A stretch of DNA of 64,000 nt from Muricauda sp. SCSIO 64092. GTDB lineage: Bacteria > Bacteroidota > Bacteroidia > Flavobacteriales > Flavobacteriaceae. The notes under the pieces were generated by a model, which made no database searches, was not told where the DNA came from, and saw only the letters and a list, made by a program, of their open reading frames with translations. How positions within the stretch are numbered: the first letter of the stretch is position 1; each line of letters starts with the position of its first letter. Shown here one piece after another: positions 46,190 through 56,214 of the stretch. A program made the position numbers and the translations under genes. The stretch spans positions 3,923,001 to 3,987,000 of the forward strand of contig NZ_CP095413.1 in assembly GCF_023016285.1 (NCBI RefSeq), read 5' to 3'.

Positions 46190-46564
46190 TTAGATATCGT
46201 CAAAGTCCACATCGGTAAAACTACCGGCTGCTCCTTTCGTATCCGGGGAATCCTCATCTTCCTCTTTCTTAAAATCCTTTTGGTGCCGTTCCGATATGAC
46301 CTCAAGACCTTTTTCATCAATGATGTAGTCCATCATTTCTTCCATAATTTCACGGAATGATTCAAAGTCTTCCTTGTACAAATAAATTTTGTGTTTCTTA
46401 TAATGAAAGGAGCCATCGTCGTTGGTAAATTTCTTGCTTTCCGTGATGGTCAGATAATAGTCACCTGCTTTGGTGCTCCTTACATCGAAAAAATACGTTC
46501 TTCTCCCTGCCCTAAGGACTTTGGAGTAAATTTCTTCCTGATCCATTAAATCTTTATCGCCCAT
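46190..46564 (-). CDS. DUF3276 (PUR-alpha-like) protein
   Basis: A 124-residue protein of DUF3276. The PUR-type core is RTYFFDVRSTKAGDYYLTITESKKF and YKKHKIYLYKEDFESFREIMEEMMDYI, as in nucleic-acid-binding PUR-alpha domains; the C-terminus is acidic and disordered (KKEEDEDSPDTKG). Such proteins bind single-stranded DNA or RNA as dimers. Function in Bacteroidota is not settled. Confidence 0.9.
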   Translation of the reverse strand: MGDKDLMDQEEIYSKVLRAGRRTYFFDVRSTKAGDYYLTITESKKFTNDDGSFHYKKHKIYLYKEDFESFREIMEEMMDYIIDEKGLEVISERHQKDFKKEEDEDSPDTKGAAGSFTDVDFDDI

Positions 46565-46644
46565 ATGGTGTAGTGTTCTGTTAGTGTAATGTTACATTAT
46601 TCTGCCAAAAATGTAAAAAAAATCATAAAGGGGCAACTTTTTGA

Positions 46645-48393
46645 TTATTCTTTCTCCGTCAATTGGTCTTGATACAGTTGTTGATAGTACCCCTCTCGAT
46701 TGTTCAATTCCGCATGGGTACCCTCTTGTATGATCTTGCCATCTTCCAATACTATGATTTTATCGGCGTTTTTGGCCGATGACACCCTATGGCTTACAAT
46801 CAAGGTAGTTTTTTCCGCGGAAGCGTTCTTTAGGTTTTTCAAAATCTCTTCCTCGGTTTCGGTATCCACCGCAGAAAGGCAATCATCAAAAAGGTAAATT
46901 TTGGGATCTTTTATAAGCGCCCTTGCGATGGAAACCCGTTGTTTCTGTCCGCCACTTAAAGTGATTCCACGTTCTCCCAGGACCGTATCGTATTGTTTGG
47001 CAAACCCAACAATATTTTCATGGACCACCGCATCTTTGGCAACGTCAATGATTTCCGATGTACTGGCTTCTTCCTTTCCAAAACGGATATTGTTCTCAAT
47101 GGTATCGGAAAAAAGGAAGGCGTCTTGTGGAACTGCTCCAATGGAACTTCTAAGGCTGTTTAGGTTTAGGGTCTCAATGGGGTTATCGTCCAGAAGGATT
47201 TTACCTTCATTTACATCGTAAAGCCTGGCCACTAAATCCAAGATTGTGGATTTTCCGGATCCCGTCTTGCCCAAAATTGCCAGGGTCTCCCCGGTGTTCA
47301 CGATAAATGATATATCATCAAGGGCTTGGATACCGGTATCCTCATACGTAAAGGAAACATTTTTGAATACTATTTTCCCTTGAATTGGGGTTGGGGAAGA
47401 AACTTCATTTTTAATCTGGGGCCTTATTTTCAGGAACTCATTGATTCTTTTCTGTGAAGCCTCTGCCCTTTGGACAATGGAGGTCAACCATCCTACCACG
47501 GCCACCGGCCAGGTAAGCATATTGACATAAAGGATGAATTCCGCTATGACCCCAAGGCTTATTTCACCATTAATGTATTGCTTTCCACCAATGTAGATGA
47601 CCAGGATATTACTGATGCCTATTAAAAGGATCATCAAAGGAAAGAACCAGGCATTTACCTTGGCCAAATCCATACTTGTTTCCTTGCCTTCCAAGGCCAA
47701 CTTCCTAACATCCCTATTTATTTGGGGCTCCAGGCCATAGGCTTTTATCACCGATATCCCGGAAAAGGATTCTTGTGCAAAGGTGGACAGTGTGGAAAGG
47801 TATTCCTGTACTTTGGTGCTTCGTTTGTGGATGATCCTACTTATTTGATAGATCAATACCGAAAGGATGGGCAAAGGTATCAAGGTGTAGAACGCAATGG
47901 TAGGCGCCTTTATGAACATCAACGAAATAACAAAGACAAAGGTGGTAATGGTATTGATACCGTACATGATAACCGGACCGCCATACATGCGCACCTGAGT
48001 GACATCCTCACTGATGCGGTTCATTAAATCGCCGATTCGATTGCGTTTGTAAAAATCCAAGTTCAATATTTGATAATGATCAAAAACCTCGTTCTTTAAA
48101 TCGTATTCAATATATCTGGAAACATTAATGATGGTTTGTCGCATTAAAAAAGTGAACAAACCGGAAAGAACGGCAGCTCCAATAATAATGAGGATATATT
48201 CAAAGAGTAAATTCTTTGCTTCCGCCTTATCCAGGATATTGGTTGCCAGGGCATTGATCGTATCTATCGATTTACTTACGTAGGAGGGCATAATTAGTGA
48301 AAACACCCGGGCCACAATGGTAATAATTATGCCTAGAAGGAGTTTGAACCAGTATTTCTTAAAATACTTATTAAGATGTTTTAATTCTTTCAT
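46645..48393 (-). CDS. ABC exporter half-transporter (MsbA-like)
   Basis: A 582-residue fusion of six membrane helices (about 1-320) and an ATPase domain. Walker A is LGKTGSGKST, the signature is LSGGQKQRVS, and Walker B reads YLFDDCLSAVD, so the usual catalytic Glu after the Walker B Asp is Asp. That residue is typical of the degenerate site of heterodimeric exporters, but no partner gene stands next to it. Substrate unknown (lipid or drug). A terminator region and nusB's divergent start flank it. Confidence 0.92.
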   Translation of the reverse strand: MKELKHLNKYFKKYWFKLLLGIIITIVARVFSLIMPSYVSKSIDTINALATNILDKAEAKNLLFEYILIIIGAAVLSGLFTFLMRQTIINVSRYIEYDLKNEVFDHYQILNLDFYKRNRIGDLMNRISEDVTQVRMYGGPVIMYGINTITTFVFVISLMFIKAPTIAFYTLIPLPILSVLIYQISRIIHKRSTKVQEYLSTLSTFAQESFSGISVIKAYGLEPQINRDVRKLALEGKETSMDLAKVNAWFFPLMILLIGISNILVIYIGGKQYINGEISLGVIAEFILYVNMLTWPVAVVGWLTSIVQRAEASQKRINEFLKIRPQIKNEVSSPTPIQGKIVFKNVSFTYEDTGIQALDDISFIVNTGETLAILGKTGSGKSTILDLVARLYDVNEGKILLDDNPIETLNLNSLRSSIGAVPQDAFLFSDTIENNIRFGKEEASTSEIIDVAKDAVVHENIVGFAKQYDTVLGERGITLSGGQKQRVSIARALIKDPKIYLFDDCLSAVDTETEEEILKNLKNASAEKTTLIVSHRVSSAKNADKIIVLEDGKIIQEGTHAELNNREGYYQQLYQDQLTEKE

Positions 48394-48561
48394 TGTCCAA
48401 AAAGACGGGGATTTTCCTTATCCAAGTTGCCAAAGATATGTGATTGGAACCAATCCCAATGTTATAAAACTGATAAGATGTTAACCAGGGATAGGAGTGG
48501 TAAAAATATAGCCTTACTTTTGCCCATCATTATCAATCCATATTGTATATAGTTCTTTTAA

Positions 48562-49509
48562 ATGCTAACAAGAAGGCATATTAGGGTAAAAGTGATGCAA
48601 TGTATCTATGCCCTTACACAGTCCGAAGACGATTCATTGGAAAAACAACAGAAGTTCCTCAATGTAAGTATTGCCAATGTCTATACGTTGTATTTATTAC
48701 TCCTGGGATTATTGATGGAATTGCATCAACTGGCAAAAAAACATGCGGACCATGCGTCAAAAAAATACCTTTCCGAGGATGGGGATACTTATCCCGACAC
48801 CAAAAGATTTGTAAAGAACAAACTGCTATTGCAGCTAACGGAAAATAAGGCCCTCGGCCAGGAGATTTCCAAAAGGAAATTGAACAATTGGTACCTCAAT
48901 GAGGAATACGTAAAAATTCTTCACAAAGAAATAGTGCAAAGTGAAATTTATGGTACCTACATGACGGCATCCAAAACCAATTATGAGGCCGATAGGAATT
49001 TTGTGATTGATCTGTTCAAGGAAATCATTGCCCCGAACGAAAAGATTTACGAATACTTTGAGGACGATAAGTTGACATGGGTGGATGATATCCCCATTGT
49101 AAACACCTTTTTGGTCAAACGCTTAAAAAAGGCAAAGCCGGATAGTGCAGAACGGTTTTTCCTCCCCCGCCTGTTAAAGGACCAACAGGATATGGTTTTT
49201 GCGAAGGACTTATTGGTAAAGACGTTGTTGAACAACAGTGAATGGGAGAAGGAAATTCAAGCAAAAACCCCTAATTGGGATAAGGACCGCATTGCCGAAA
49301 TTGACCATATTCTCTTAAAGATGGCCATTTGCGAGTTCATTCATTTTTCCTCCATTCCCGAAAAGGTTACCATCAATGAATATTTGGAAATTGCAAAGGA
49401 GTATTCCACACCCAAAAGCAGCATCTTTATCAATGGTATATTGGACAAATTGGTAAAGGAATACAAACGGTCGGGACGAATGCAAAAAATGGGAAGGGGA
49501 CTGTTGTAA
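48562..49509 (+). CDS. nusB: Transcription antitermination factor NusB
   Basis: A 315-residue NusB, about twice the usual 140-residue length because of an N-terminal extension common in Bacteroidota. RRHIRVKVMQCIYALTQSE at the start contains the arginine-rich RNA-binding part, while the C-terminal half holds the conserved WDKDRIAEIDHILLKMAICEF and KVTINEYLEIAKEYSTPKSSIFINGILDKL. It supports rRNA transcription antitermination with NusE. TACTTTTG at 48515 is a likely -7 box. Confidence 0.96.
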   Translation: MLTRRHIRVKVMQCIYALTQSEDDSLEKQQKFLNVSIANVYTLYLLLLGLLMELHQLAKKHADHASKKYLSEDGDTYPDTKRFVKNKLLLQLTENKALGQEISKRKLNNWYLNEEYVKILHKEIVQSEIYGTYMTASKTNYEADRNFVIDLFKEIIAPNEKIYEYFEDDKLTWVDDIPIVNTFLVKRLKKAKPDSAERFFLPRLLKDQQDMVFAKDLLVKTLLNNSEWEKEIQAKTPNWDKDRIAEIDHILLKMAICEFIHFSSIPEKVTINEYLEIAKEYSTPKSSIFINGILDKLVKEYKRSGRMQKMGRGLL

Positions 49510-49550
49510 GGAGGAAATCCTTATTTTTGCCTAAATAAACAAAGATAATT

Positions 49551-50027
49551 ATGAAAAGAATAGCTTTTGCATTTGTTGCTATGGGGTTATTGTTCTTAGG
49601 AACATCCTGTAAGGATAAAGCAAGTAGTAAAGTAGTTGCTGAAAACGTTGAAACTGCGTCTGAACGGGATGAGGTTTCCAAAAAACTCCCCGTAATGTCC
49701 TTTGATAAGGCCGAGCACGACTTTGGTACCATTATACAGGGAACTCCTCAAGAAACGGTGTTTACGTTCACCAATACAGGCGATGCCCCCTTGATCATTA
49801 CAGATGCAAGAAGCAGTTGTGGTTGTACGGTTCCCCAATACCCAAAGAATACACCCATAGCTCCTGGCGAGACCGGTGAACTTCTTGTTAAATTCAATGG
49901 TTCCGGTAAAAGCCAAGTCACCAAAACGGTGACGGTAACTGCAAATACTGAAAAAGGATCCGAACTGCTAAGAATTAAAGCATTCGTTACACCTAAGGAT
50001 CAGGCACCTGCCGGACCGGTAAAATAA
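49551..50027 (+). CDS. DUF1573 lipoprotein
   Basis: A 158-residue exported lipoprotein (lipobox GTSC, Cys20) with a DUF1573 immunoglobulin-like domain: FDKAEHDFGTIIQGTPQETVFTFTNTGDAPLIITDARSSCGCTVPQ, then PGETGELLVKFNGSGK. The Cys-Gly-Cys is a hallmark. It lies between nusB and yajC, a gene order I know from many Flavobacteriaceae. TATTTTTG at 49522 is a likely -7 box. Function unproven. Confidence 0.93.
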   Translation: MKRIAFAFVAMGLLFLGTSCKDKASSKVVAENVETASERDEVSKKLPVMSFDKAEHDFGTIIQGTPQETVFTFTNTGDAPLIITDARSSCGCTVPQYPKNTPIAPGETGELLVKFNGSGKSQVTKTVTVTANTEKGSELLRIKAFVTPKDQAPAGPVK

Positions 50028-50032
50028 TTTTA

Positions 50033-50323
50033 ATGGAGCAATTAGGACAGTTTTTTCCACTACTGTTGATTTTTGTAGTGGCATATTTCTTTATGATTCG
50101 ACCACAAATGAAACGTCAAAAAGATGAAAAGAAGTTTCTGGCGGATATTAAGAAAGGGGATAAGGTGATAACTAAAAGTGGTCTTCATGGAAAGATTGTT
50201 GATCTTAACGACAAGGACAATTCCTGCGTTATTGAAACGATGGCCGGCAAGTTAAAATTTGACCGTTCGGCAATCTCCATGGAGGGTAGTAAAAAACTAA
50301 GCCCGACCCCTACCAAGAAATAA
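50033..50323 (+). CDS. yajC: Preprotein translocase accessory subunit YajC
   Basis: A 96-residue YajC, one N-terminal membrane helix (about 8-25, FPLLLIFVVAYFFMI) then the soluble domain with RPQMKRQKDEKKFLADIKKGDKVITKSGLHGKIVDL. It joins SecDF in the inner membrane and helps protein export. Five bases follow the DUF1573 stop. Confidence 0.96.
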   Translation: MEQLGQFFPLLLIFVVAYFFMIRPQMKRQKDEKKFLADIKKGDKVITKSGLHGKIVDLNDKDNSCVIETMAGKLKFDRSAISMEGSKKLSPTPTKK

Positions 50324-50343
50324 CAGGCATTCCCAATACAATG

Positions 50344-50376
50344 AAAAGGCCCTTTGATTTTCAAAGGGCCTTTTTT
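50344..50376 (+). terminator. Terminator after yajC
   Basis: AAAAGGCCCTTTGA, loop TTT, TCAAAGGGCCTTTT: a perfect 14-bp stem with a T-run, 20 bases past the yajC stop. Confidence 0.92.
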
Positions 50377-50405
50377 GTTTGTAACTTAAGTGCAAATCCA
50401 AAAAA

Positions 50406-51752
50406 ATGGCTACAAGAAGGCACTTTATCAAATCCGGATCACTTTATATGGGGGCGTTGGGAATAGGGACACTGTTCCCAATGGAACTATTGGGGTCCAT
50501 GCGCAAAAAGATAAGCCCAAACGATAAGATCCAGGTAGGTCTAATAGGCTGTAAGGGGATGGGATTCTCCAATCTATCCTCTATGTTGAAGCATAGTGAA
50601 ATAGAAGTAGTGGCCCTCTGTGATGTGGATAAAAGTGTTTTGGAAAATAGAACGTCCGACCTGGAAAAGGCCAACATCAAAAAGCCCAAATGGTATACAG
50701 ATTATCGAAAACTATTGGAGGATAGTGATGTGGAGGTGGTCATTATTGGAACGCCCGATCATTGGCACTGTTTGCAACTCATTGACGCCATTGATGCCAA
50801 AAAGGATGTCTACTGTGAAAAGCCAATTGCGAACTCCATCCATGAGTGCAAGGCCATGCTCAAGAAGGTGAATTCCAGTGATCGTATGGTTCAAATTGGG
50901 CAATGGCAACGGAGCCAGCCTCATTTTGTGGATGCCATAAACTTTGTACATTCCGGTAAGCTGGGTGAAATTCGTTTGGTCAAAGTATGGGCCTACCAAG
51001 GTTGGATGCAGCCCGTTCCTTTGTTGGACGATACTGCCGTCCCCACAGGTGTGGATTATAATATGTGGTTGGGGCCAGCGCCCAAGAGGCCTTTCAACCC
51101 CAATCGATTCCACTTTAATTTTCGATGGTTCTGGGACTATGCCGGGGGGCTAATGACGGATTGGGGCGTACATCTTATGGACTATGCCCTTTTTGGAATG
51201 AAGGCGGGTACCCCAAAATCGGTCATGGCCATTGGAGGAAAATTTGCCTATCCCAATGATGCCTCTGAAACTCCGGACACCTTACAAACGGTATATGAAT
51301 ATGATGGCTATTCCATTTTATGGGAACATGCAACCGGTATTGACGGGGGCAATTATGGTCGTGACCACGGAATCGCCTTTATTGGAAATAATGGCACCTT
51401 AGTTTTAAATAGGGGGGGATGGGAGGTTATTCCCGAAAATGAGAGACCGGACTGGAGTAAGGACCTTGGACCAAAAATGGAAGCAATCCCACTACGTCAA
51501 AATGAAGGCAATGGACTGGATTTACACACCACAAACTTTATTGAAGCCATAAAATCCAGGGATTCCAAGCTATTGAATGCTCCAATTGAAGTAGGTTACA
51601 ATACGGCCTTGGTTTGCCACATGGGGAATATTGCCTACAAAACCGGGAATAGGATATACTGGGATGCCAATAAAAAGGCGTTTGCGGACTCCAAATCAAA
51701 TGCATTGATGACACCGGTTTACCACAATGGTTGGAAACTACCTGATGTTTAA
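50406..51752 (+). CDS. Gfo/Idh/MocA-family oxidoreductase, Tat-exported
   Basis: A 448-residue dehydrogenase-like protein. A twin-arginine signal (TRRHFIKSGS, residues 3-12) precedes the Rossmann motif GLIGCKGMG and the family motifs VDVDK-like (VALCDVDKS) and EKPIANSIHE. The C-terminal half has the family alpha/beta domain (GLMTDWGVHLMDYALF). These NAD(P)-linked enzymes oxidise or reduce sugars and related polyols; in the periplasm of Bacteroidota they often act with bound cofactor. Substrate not shown. Confidence 0.9.
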   Translation: MATRRHFIKSGSLYMGALGIGTLFPMELLGSMRKKISPNDKIQVGLIGCKGMGFSNLSSMLKHSEIEVVALCDVDKSVLENRTSDLEKANIKKPKWYTDYRKLLEDSDVEVVIIGTPDHWHCLQLIDAIDAKKDVYCEKPIANSIHECKAMLKKVNSSDRMVQIGQWQRSQPHFVDAINFVHSGKLGEIRLVKVWAYQGWMQPVPLLDDTAVPTGVDYNMWLGPAPKRPFNPNRFHFNFRWFWDYAGGLMTDWGVHLMDYALFGMKAGTPKSVMAIGGKFAYPNDASETPDTLQTVYEYDGYSILWEHATGIDGGNYGRDHGIAFIGNNGTLVLNRGGWEVIPENERPDWSKDLGPKMEAIPLRQNEGNGLDLHTTNFIEAIKSRDSKLLNAPIEVGYNTALVCHMGNIAYKTGNRIYWDANKKAFADSKSNALMTPVYHNGWKLPDV

Positions 51753-51754
51753 AA

Positions 51755-52354
51755 TCAGGACTTTCGGTAAGCATCATTTAGACCGACCCCTTTTTCAATC
51801 ATGGGAAGAATTTTTTCCAGGCGGTTCCATTTGGTTTTTTCTTGTTTGGCCTCATTGATATATTCGGCAAACTCCTTTTGTTTATAGGGGGAAAAAGCGT
51901 TGAACGAAGTATGTAATTTTGAGTTTTTTTCCAGCGCTTCTTTTAATTGGGAAGGCATGGCATATGCTGCGCTCTTTTTTTCAGGTGTTATCTCTTTTCC
52001 CAGTTTTTGGTTTTCTATAGCTTCATTGATGTAGGCCAAAACGCCTTTATCATCTATTTCTTCAATAGAAGTGAAATTCCAGTGGCGCATCGCCTTTGTT
52101 TTTCCTTCTTGCGCATTTCGTAATACGCCTTTGGGATCTTTTAGAAATACCCCTTGATAGAACCAAATACCGAAAAATGCCTTGAACCTACAGATGCCAA
52201 ATACATTTTTGTTGTTGATGGTGTAGACGGGCATTCCCCATTTGCAAGTTTCTATGGCCTCAGTTGTTTTGGCTAAATTTCTAAGGTGGACTATGGCTTC
52301 TTGATAGTGATGCTCGGCCGCATAGTACGCATCCGCGCTTTTATTTTTTTCCAT
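51755..52354 (-). CDS. YdeI/OmpD-associated family protein (DUF1801-like)
   Basis: A 199-residue soluble protein. The N-terminal half is DUF1801-like ([32 protein letters not shown]), and the C-terminal half is the YdeI-type helical region ([54 protein letters not shown]). Function unknown. Its start overlaps the pepT stop by 14 bases, so the two genes are one unit. Confidence 0.88.
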   Translation of the reverse strand: MEKNKSADAYYAAEHHYQEAIVHLRNLAKTTEAIETCKWGMPVYTINNKNVFGICRFKAFFGIWFYQGVFLKDPKGVLRNAQEGKTKAMRHWNFTSIEEIDDKGVLAYINEAIENQKLGKEITPEKKSAAYAMPSQLKEALEKNSKLHTSFNAFSPYKQKEFAEYINEAKQEKTKWNRLEKILPMIEKGVGLNDAYRKS

Positions 52355-53588
52355 GGCTCATAAATTTCTCCCCGGTAAGTTCGCAAATTTTTACAATTAC
52401 GTCTACGGCCTTTTCCATACTTTCCAAAGGGATGTACTCATATTTGCCATGGAAATTATGCCCCCCTGCAAAAATATTGGGGCAGGGCAATCCCATAAAA
52501 CTTAACTGTGAGCCATCCGTTCCGCCGCGTATGGGCTTTATTAGGGGCTCAATGCCCAATTGCATCATGGCCTCTTCGGCGATTTCCACAATATGGAACA
52601 CGGGTTCTATCTTTTCCCGCATGTTTCGGTATTGGTCGGTGATTTCAAGTGTTACAAACTCTTCCCGGTATTGCTTATTGAGTTTGGTCGCAATATTGGA
52701 CAGTAGTTCCTTCCTTGCCTCAAATTGTTCCTCATCATGGTCCCTTATGATCAGTTCCAATTGCGCACTTTCAATGGATCCCTTAATGTCATGAACATGA
52801 AAAAAGCCTTCTCGATCTTCCGTGGTTTCAGGGGTTTCCCGTTTGGGCAACAAGCTTATAAAGGTGTTGGCGAGTATAATTGCGTTCACCATTTTTCCTT
52901 TGGCATAGCCAGGGTGGACACTTTTTCCCGTAAAGGTGATTTTGGCACTTGCCGCGTTGAAATTTTCATATTCCAACTCTCCCAATTGACTGCCATCAAT
53001 GGTATAGGCCCAGTCCGCACCAAACTTTTTCACATCAAATTTATGGGCTCCCCTTCCTATTTCCTCATCCGGTGTAAAGGCAATACGGATATTGCCGTGC
53101 TTTATTTCCGGATGTTTGATAAGATATTCCATGGCTGTAATGATTTCCGACAGGCCCGCCTTATCGTCAGCGCCCAAAAGTGTGGTGCCATTCGTTGTGA
53201 TCAACGTCTGCCCCTTATAGTGCAATAGCTCTTCAAAATAATCTGGAGATAGTATGATGTTTTTAGTGGTATGCAATACAATGTCCCCGCCATCATAATC
53301 TTCGATTATTTTGGGTTTCACATTGAAACCGGTAAAATCAGGTGTAGTATCATAATGTGCAATAAAGCCAATGGTGGGCACTGTTTTATCCAAATTACTG
53401 GGCAAACTGGCCATGATATACCCATTTTCATCAATGGAGACCTCCTGCATACCAATTTGGTGCAATTCAAACACTAACTTTTTGGCCAAAACCAACTGTT
53501 TTTTGGTGCTTGGAGTGGTTTTTGAACGCGGATCGCTTTGGGTGTCAATAGCTACATAATCCAGAAAACGGGGTAGTAATTTTTCCAT
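52341..53588 (-). CDS. pepT: Peptidase T (tripeptide aminopeptidase)
   Basis: A 415-residue M20-family zinc aminopeptidase that cleaves N-terminal residues from tripeptides. The metal site is seen in [21 protein letters not shown] and [12 protein letters not shown], and late [23 protein letters not shown] chose ATG 53588 ([12 protein letters not shown]), six codons inside the longest frame, because family members begin with this motif. Cytosolic. Confidence 0.95.
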   Translation of the reverse strand: MEKLLPRFLDYVAIDTQSDPRSKTTPSTKKQLVLAKKLVFELHQIGMQEVSIDENGYIMASLPSNLDKTVPTIGFIAHYDTTPDFTGFNVKPKIIEDYDGGDIVLHTTKNIILSPDYFEELLHYKGQTLITTNGTTLLGADDKAGLSEIITAMEYLIKHPEIKHGNIRIAFTPDEEIGRGAHKFDVKKFGADWAYTIDGSQLGELEYENFNAASAKITFTGKSVHPGYAKGKMVNAIILANTFISLLPKRETPETTEDREGFFHVHDIKGSIESAQLELIIRDHDEEQFEARKELLSNIATKLNKQYREEFVTLEITDQYRNMREKIEPVFHIVEIAEEAMMQLGIEPLIKPIRGGTDGSQLSFMGLPCPNIFAGGHNFHGKYEYIPLESMEKAVDVIVKICELTGEKFMSHGKK

Positions 53589-53626
53589 TAAAATGCTTTT
53601 TATCAAAAATACGGTTTAATTCGTCC

Positions 53627-54100
53627 TTGTTTTTCCGTCGGGTTGAAATTAGAATCTATCTTTCCTTTCTTAAACCATTGGGATTGATACGATATTTACT
53701 ATTGTTATTTCTAGGACCACTTATGCTCTTTTCCCAGGAGGATTGTCTTTTGGGTATTGGGGGTAAGGATGATGAAATGATCCGAACCGTATTTGAGTTG
53801 ACCGATGAGCAAATAGAACAAATGCGCAATTGGGGCGCGGAACTGCAATTTAGGAACGAGATTTTTGAGATTAAAGCGCAGAACCTATTAAAGAACCATG
53901 CCCAAAGTTCTGTAGAGGATTTATTGATAATGTCCCATAAATACAAGGCTTTGTTGGACAGCATGCAGAACAACATTAAATTATTGGACAAGCGAATGTT
54001 GGGTATTTTTACCAACGAGCAGTACAACCTTTATATCATGCTCTGTAACCAGGTCAATCGAAGTCCCCTATATGCCCCAAGGTCAATGAACGAAAAATAG
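53627..54100 (+). CDS. Hypothetical secreted helical protein
   Basis: A protein of at most 157 residues with a hydrophobic segment (about 20-36, LIRYLLLLFLGPLMLFSQ) that acts as a signal peptide, then a helical soluble body (DDEMIRTVFELTDEQIEQMRNW, SVEDLLIMSHKYKALLDSMQNNIKLLD). I do not recognise a family. The true start is uncertain: the longest frame begins with TTG 53627, and a start closer to the signal peptide is likely. It is divergent from pepT. Confidence 0.6.
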   Translation: MFFRRVEIRIYLSFLKPLGLIRYLLLLFLGPLMLFSQEDCLLGIGGKDDEMIRTVFELTDEQIEQMRNWGAELQFRNEIFEIKAQNLLKNHAQSSVEDLLIMSHKYKALLDSMQNNIKLLDKRMLGIFTNEQYNLYIMLCNQVNRSPLYAPRSMNEK

Positions 54101-54156
54101 CCCTTTTTGAAGGGTGCTTTCGTTAGACTTTCTATTTTTACGGAAAATAAGTGTTA

Positions 54157-55197
54157 ATGTACAAGCTGGTAATTCGCCCCCTGTTATTTTTGCTTGATCC
54201 CGAAACTGTTCACCACTTCTCCTTCTCATCAATTAAACTACTTTCCAGACTAGGTTTTTCAACCGTATTCCGAAAGCTTTTCAGTATGGACGATCCAAAA
54301 TTGGAAAGGGAGGTTTTTGGTCTGAAGTTTAAAAATCCAGTGGGGTTGGCGGCAGGATTCGATAAAGATGCCAAGCTTTTCAATGAATTATCGGATTTGG
54401 GATTTGGGTTTATAGAAATTGGTACATTGACCCCCAAGCCCCAACCCGGCAATCCAAAAAAACGATTGTTCCGCTTAATTGAGGATAAGGCGATCATTAA
54501 TAGAATGGGCTTTAATAATGAAGGGGTTTTTGATGCCGTGGAACGATTGCGGAAAGAACAGCGCGTATTGATTGGGGGTAACATTGGGAAAAACAAAGTG
54601 ACGCCCAATAAGGATGCGGTCAAGGATTATCTTATCTGTTTTGATGCCCTATTTGAGTATGTGGACTATTTTGTGGTCAATGTAAGCTCTCCCAACACAC
54701 CTGGTTTGCGGGAACTTCAGGACAAGAAACCACTTACCGATATCTTAAAAAAGCTAAAGCGGGAAAACATCAAGCTCGCCAAAAAATATGAATCACCGGA
54801 AAAACCAATTCTGTTAAAAATCGCACCGGACCTTACGGATGCCCAGTTATTGGATATTATCAGCATTGTCAAAGCTTCCAAGATAGATGGGGTAATTGCC
54901 ACCAATACCACCATCGGGCGAAAAGGACTCAAGTCACACTTGACACTGGTTGAGGAAAAGGGAGGACTAAGTGGGAAACCGTTGGCCAAACGAAGTACTG
55001 AGGTCATTCGTTTTCTTTCGGAGAAAAGCAAAAAGGCATTTCCCATTATTGGGGTCGGCGGCATTCATTCTGCAGAGGATGCCCTTGAAAAATTGGAGGC
55101 CGGAGCGGATTTGGTACAGTTGTATACAGGATTTATATATGAAGGACCCAGTTTGATAAAACGCATCAATAAAGCTATCTTGAGCCAAGAACACTAA
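54157..55197 (+). CDS. pyrD: Dihydroorotate dehydrogenase (quinone)
   Basis: A 346-residue class-2 enzyme that oxidises dihydroorotate to orotate and passes electrons to quinone at the inner membrane. The N-terminal helix ([21 protein letters not shown]) is the membrane/quinone part of class 2, and [15 protein letters not shown] and [15 protein letters not shown], with the catalytic serine in the latter, confirm it. I use ATG 54157 over an upstream GTG because E. coli PyrD begins the same way (MYYPFVRKALFQLDPE). TTG (54107) and TATTTTTA (54133) make a likely promoter. Confidence 0.96.
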   Translation: MYKLVIRPLLFLLDPETVHHFSFSSIKLLSRLGFSTVFRKLFSMDDPKLEREVFGLKFKNPVGLAAGFDKDAKLFNELSDLGFGFIEIGTLTPKPQPGNPKKRLFRLIEDKAIINRMGFNNEGVFDAVERLRKEQRVLIGGNIGKNKVTPNKDAVKDYLICFDALFEYVDYFVVNVSSPNTPGLRELQDKKPLTDILKKLKRENIKLAKKYESPEKPILLKIAPDLTDAQLLDIISIVKASKIDGVIATNTTIGRKGLKSHLTLVEEKGGLSGKPLAKRSTEVIRFLSEKSKKAFPIIGVGGIHSAEDALEKLEAGADLVQLYTGFIYEGPSLIKRINKAILSQEH

Positions 55198-55207
55198 AGT
55201 TTTTGGT

Positions 55208-55741
55208 ATGAGACCACTCTTCTTATCACTGGCCTTTTTGACCTCCCATCTGCTTTGGGCACAAACCGATGAAATGCCCAGAACGGATTTTACCAAAATG
55301 TACCTTCCCGTATGGTTGGAAGCTAGAGAACACTGCCTGGAAGTAGCTGAGGCCATGCCGGAGGAACTTTATGGGTATCAACCAACGGAAGTCAGCAAAA
55401 CCTTTGCGGAACAAATGGTGCATATTGGTTATACCATTGAATTATTGACCAAAAGATATGTTCAGGGCATGAAGGTAAAACCCAACGCTCCGGATGCTTC
55501 GACCTTAACAAAAGAAGAGATCATCCAACTTTTAAAAAAGGGATTCGACTATACTACGCAAGTCATCAGGACCATTGAGCAGGATCAGTTGGACGAAACC
55601 TGTACCATGTATCACAGTGGCAATGTGGTAAGTCGGGCTTTTGCGCTTTTTTACGTGCAGGACCATATGGCCAATCACAGGGCCAAGGCCAATCTCTATT
55701 TACGGATGAATACCATTGAACCACCGGAATATACCTGGTAG
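55208..55741 (+). CDS. DinB-family protein, secreted
   Basis: A 177-residue protein with signal peptide (ending near LLWAQ) and a DinB four-helix bundle. Histidines that could bind metal are in QMVHIGYTIELL and the late VQDHMANHRAKANLYLRM. Bacteroidota often export such DinB proteins; their function is unproven. It lies ten bases after pyrD and may be co-transcribed. Confidence 0.82.
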   Translation: MRPLFLSLAFLTSHLLWAQTDEMPRTDFTKMYLPVWLEAREHCLEVAEAMPEELYGYQPTEVSKTFAEQMVHIGYTIELLTKRYVQGMKVKPNAPDASTLTKEEIIQLLKKGFDYTTQVIRTIEQDQLDETCTMYHSGNVVSRAFALFYVQDHMANHRAKANLYLRMNTIEPPEYTW

Positions 55742-55742
55742 G

Positions 55743-56168
55743 TCAATCCGTCCAGTAATCCACCACAAGGACATCTTCAATATGTGGTGAAGCCAAATCC
55801 ACAAAAGCTTTATGGTCCGAATGGGGCAAATAGGTTTCGCGGCCCTGTTCGTCTTTAAAGCTCACAAAAAAGCAATGGGTAAAACCTTTGTCCAAACCCT
55901 CGGGACTATTGTTCAATCCCCATTCAAAAGCAATAATCTCGGGGATCTTGGAAGGTAAATCCGAGAATGCAGCTTCAATTGCCTTTAGCTCTTCGGGAGA
56001 AGTACCTTCCTTAAATTTGAACAGAACGACGTGGCGCAAGGTCTTGGTTTTTTCAATTTCGGTTATGGAATTGGGCTTTTCAGTATTTTTTACAAACATG
56101 GCAATGCCAAAGGTAAGGCCAAATGCCAGACCCAAGAATAACAAGTAGGCCTTGTAATTGTTCTTCAT
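55743..56168 (-). CDS. Dabb (stress-responsive A/B barrel) domain protein
   Basis: A 141-residue protein with an N-terminal hydrophobic anchor (about 7-25, AYLLFLGLAFGLTFGIAMFV) and a Dabb alpha/beta barrel domain (LRHVVLFKFKEGTSPEELKAIEAAFSDLPSKIPEIIAFEWG, then CFFVSFKDEQGRETYLPHSDH). Function of the family is mostly unknown; some members are stress-induced or oxidative enzymes. It is convergent with the DinB-type gene, one base apart. Confidence 0.9.
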   Translation of the reverse strand: MKNNYKAYLLFLGLAFGLTFGIAMFVKNTEKPNSITEIEKTKTLRHVVLFKFKEGTSPEELKAIEAAFSDLPSKIPEIIAFEWGLNNSPEGLDKGFTHCFFVSFKDEQGRETYLPHSDHKAFVDLASPHIEDVLVVDYWTD

Positions 56169-56214
56169 TGTTTTTGCGTTTAAGGTACAAAAAACCTGAG
56201 ATGGAATTTGTATT

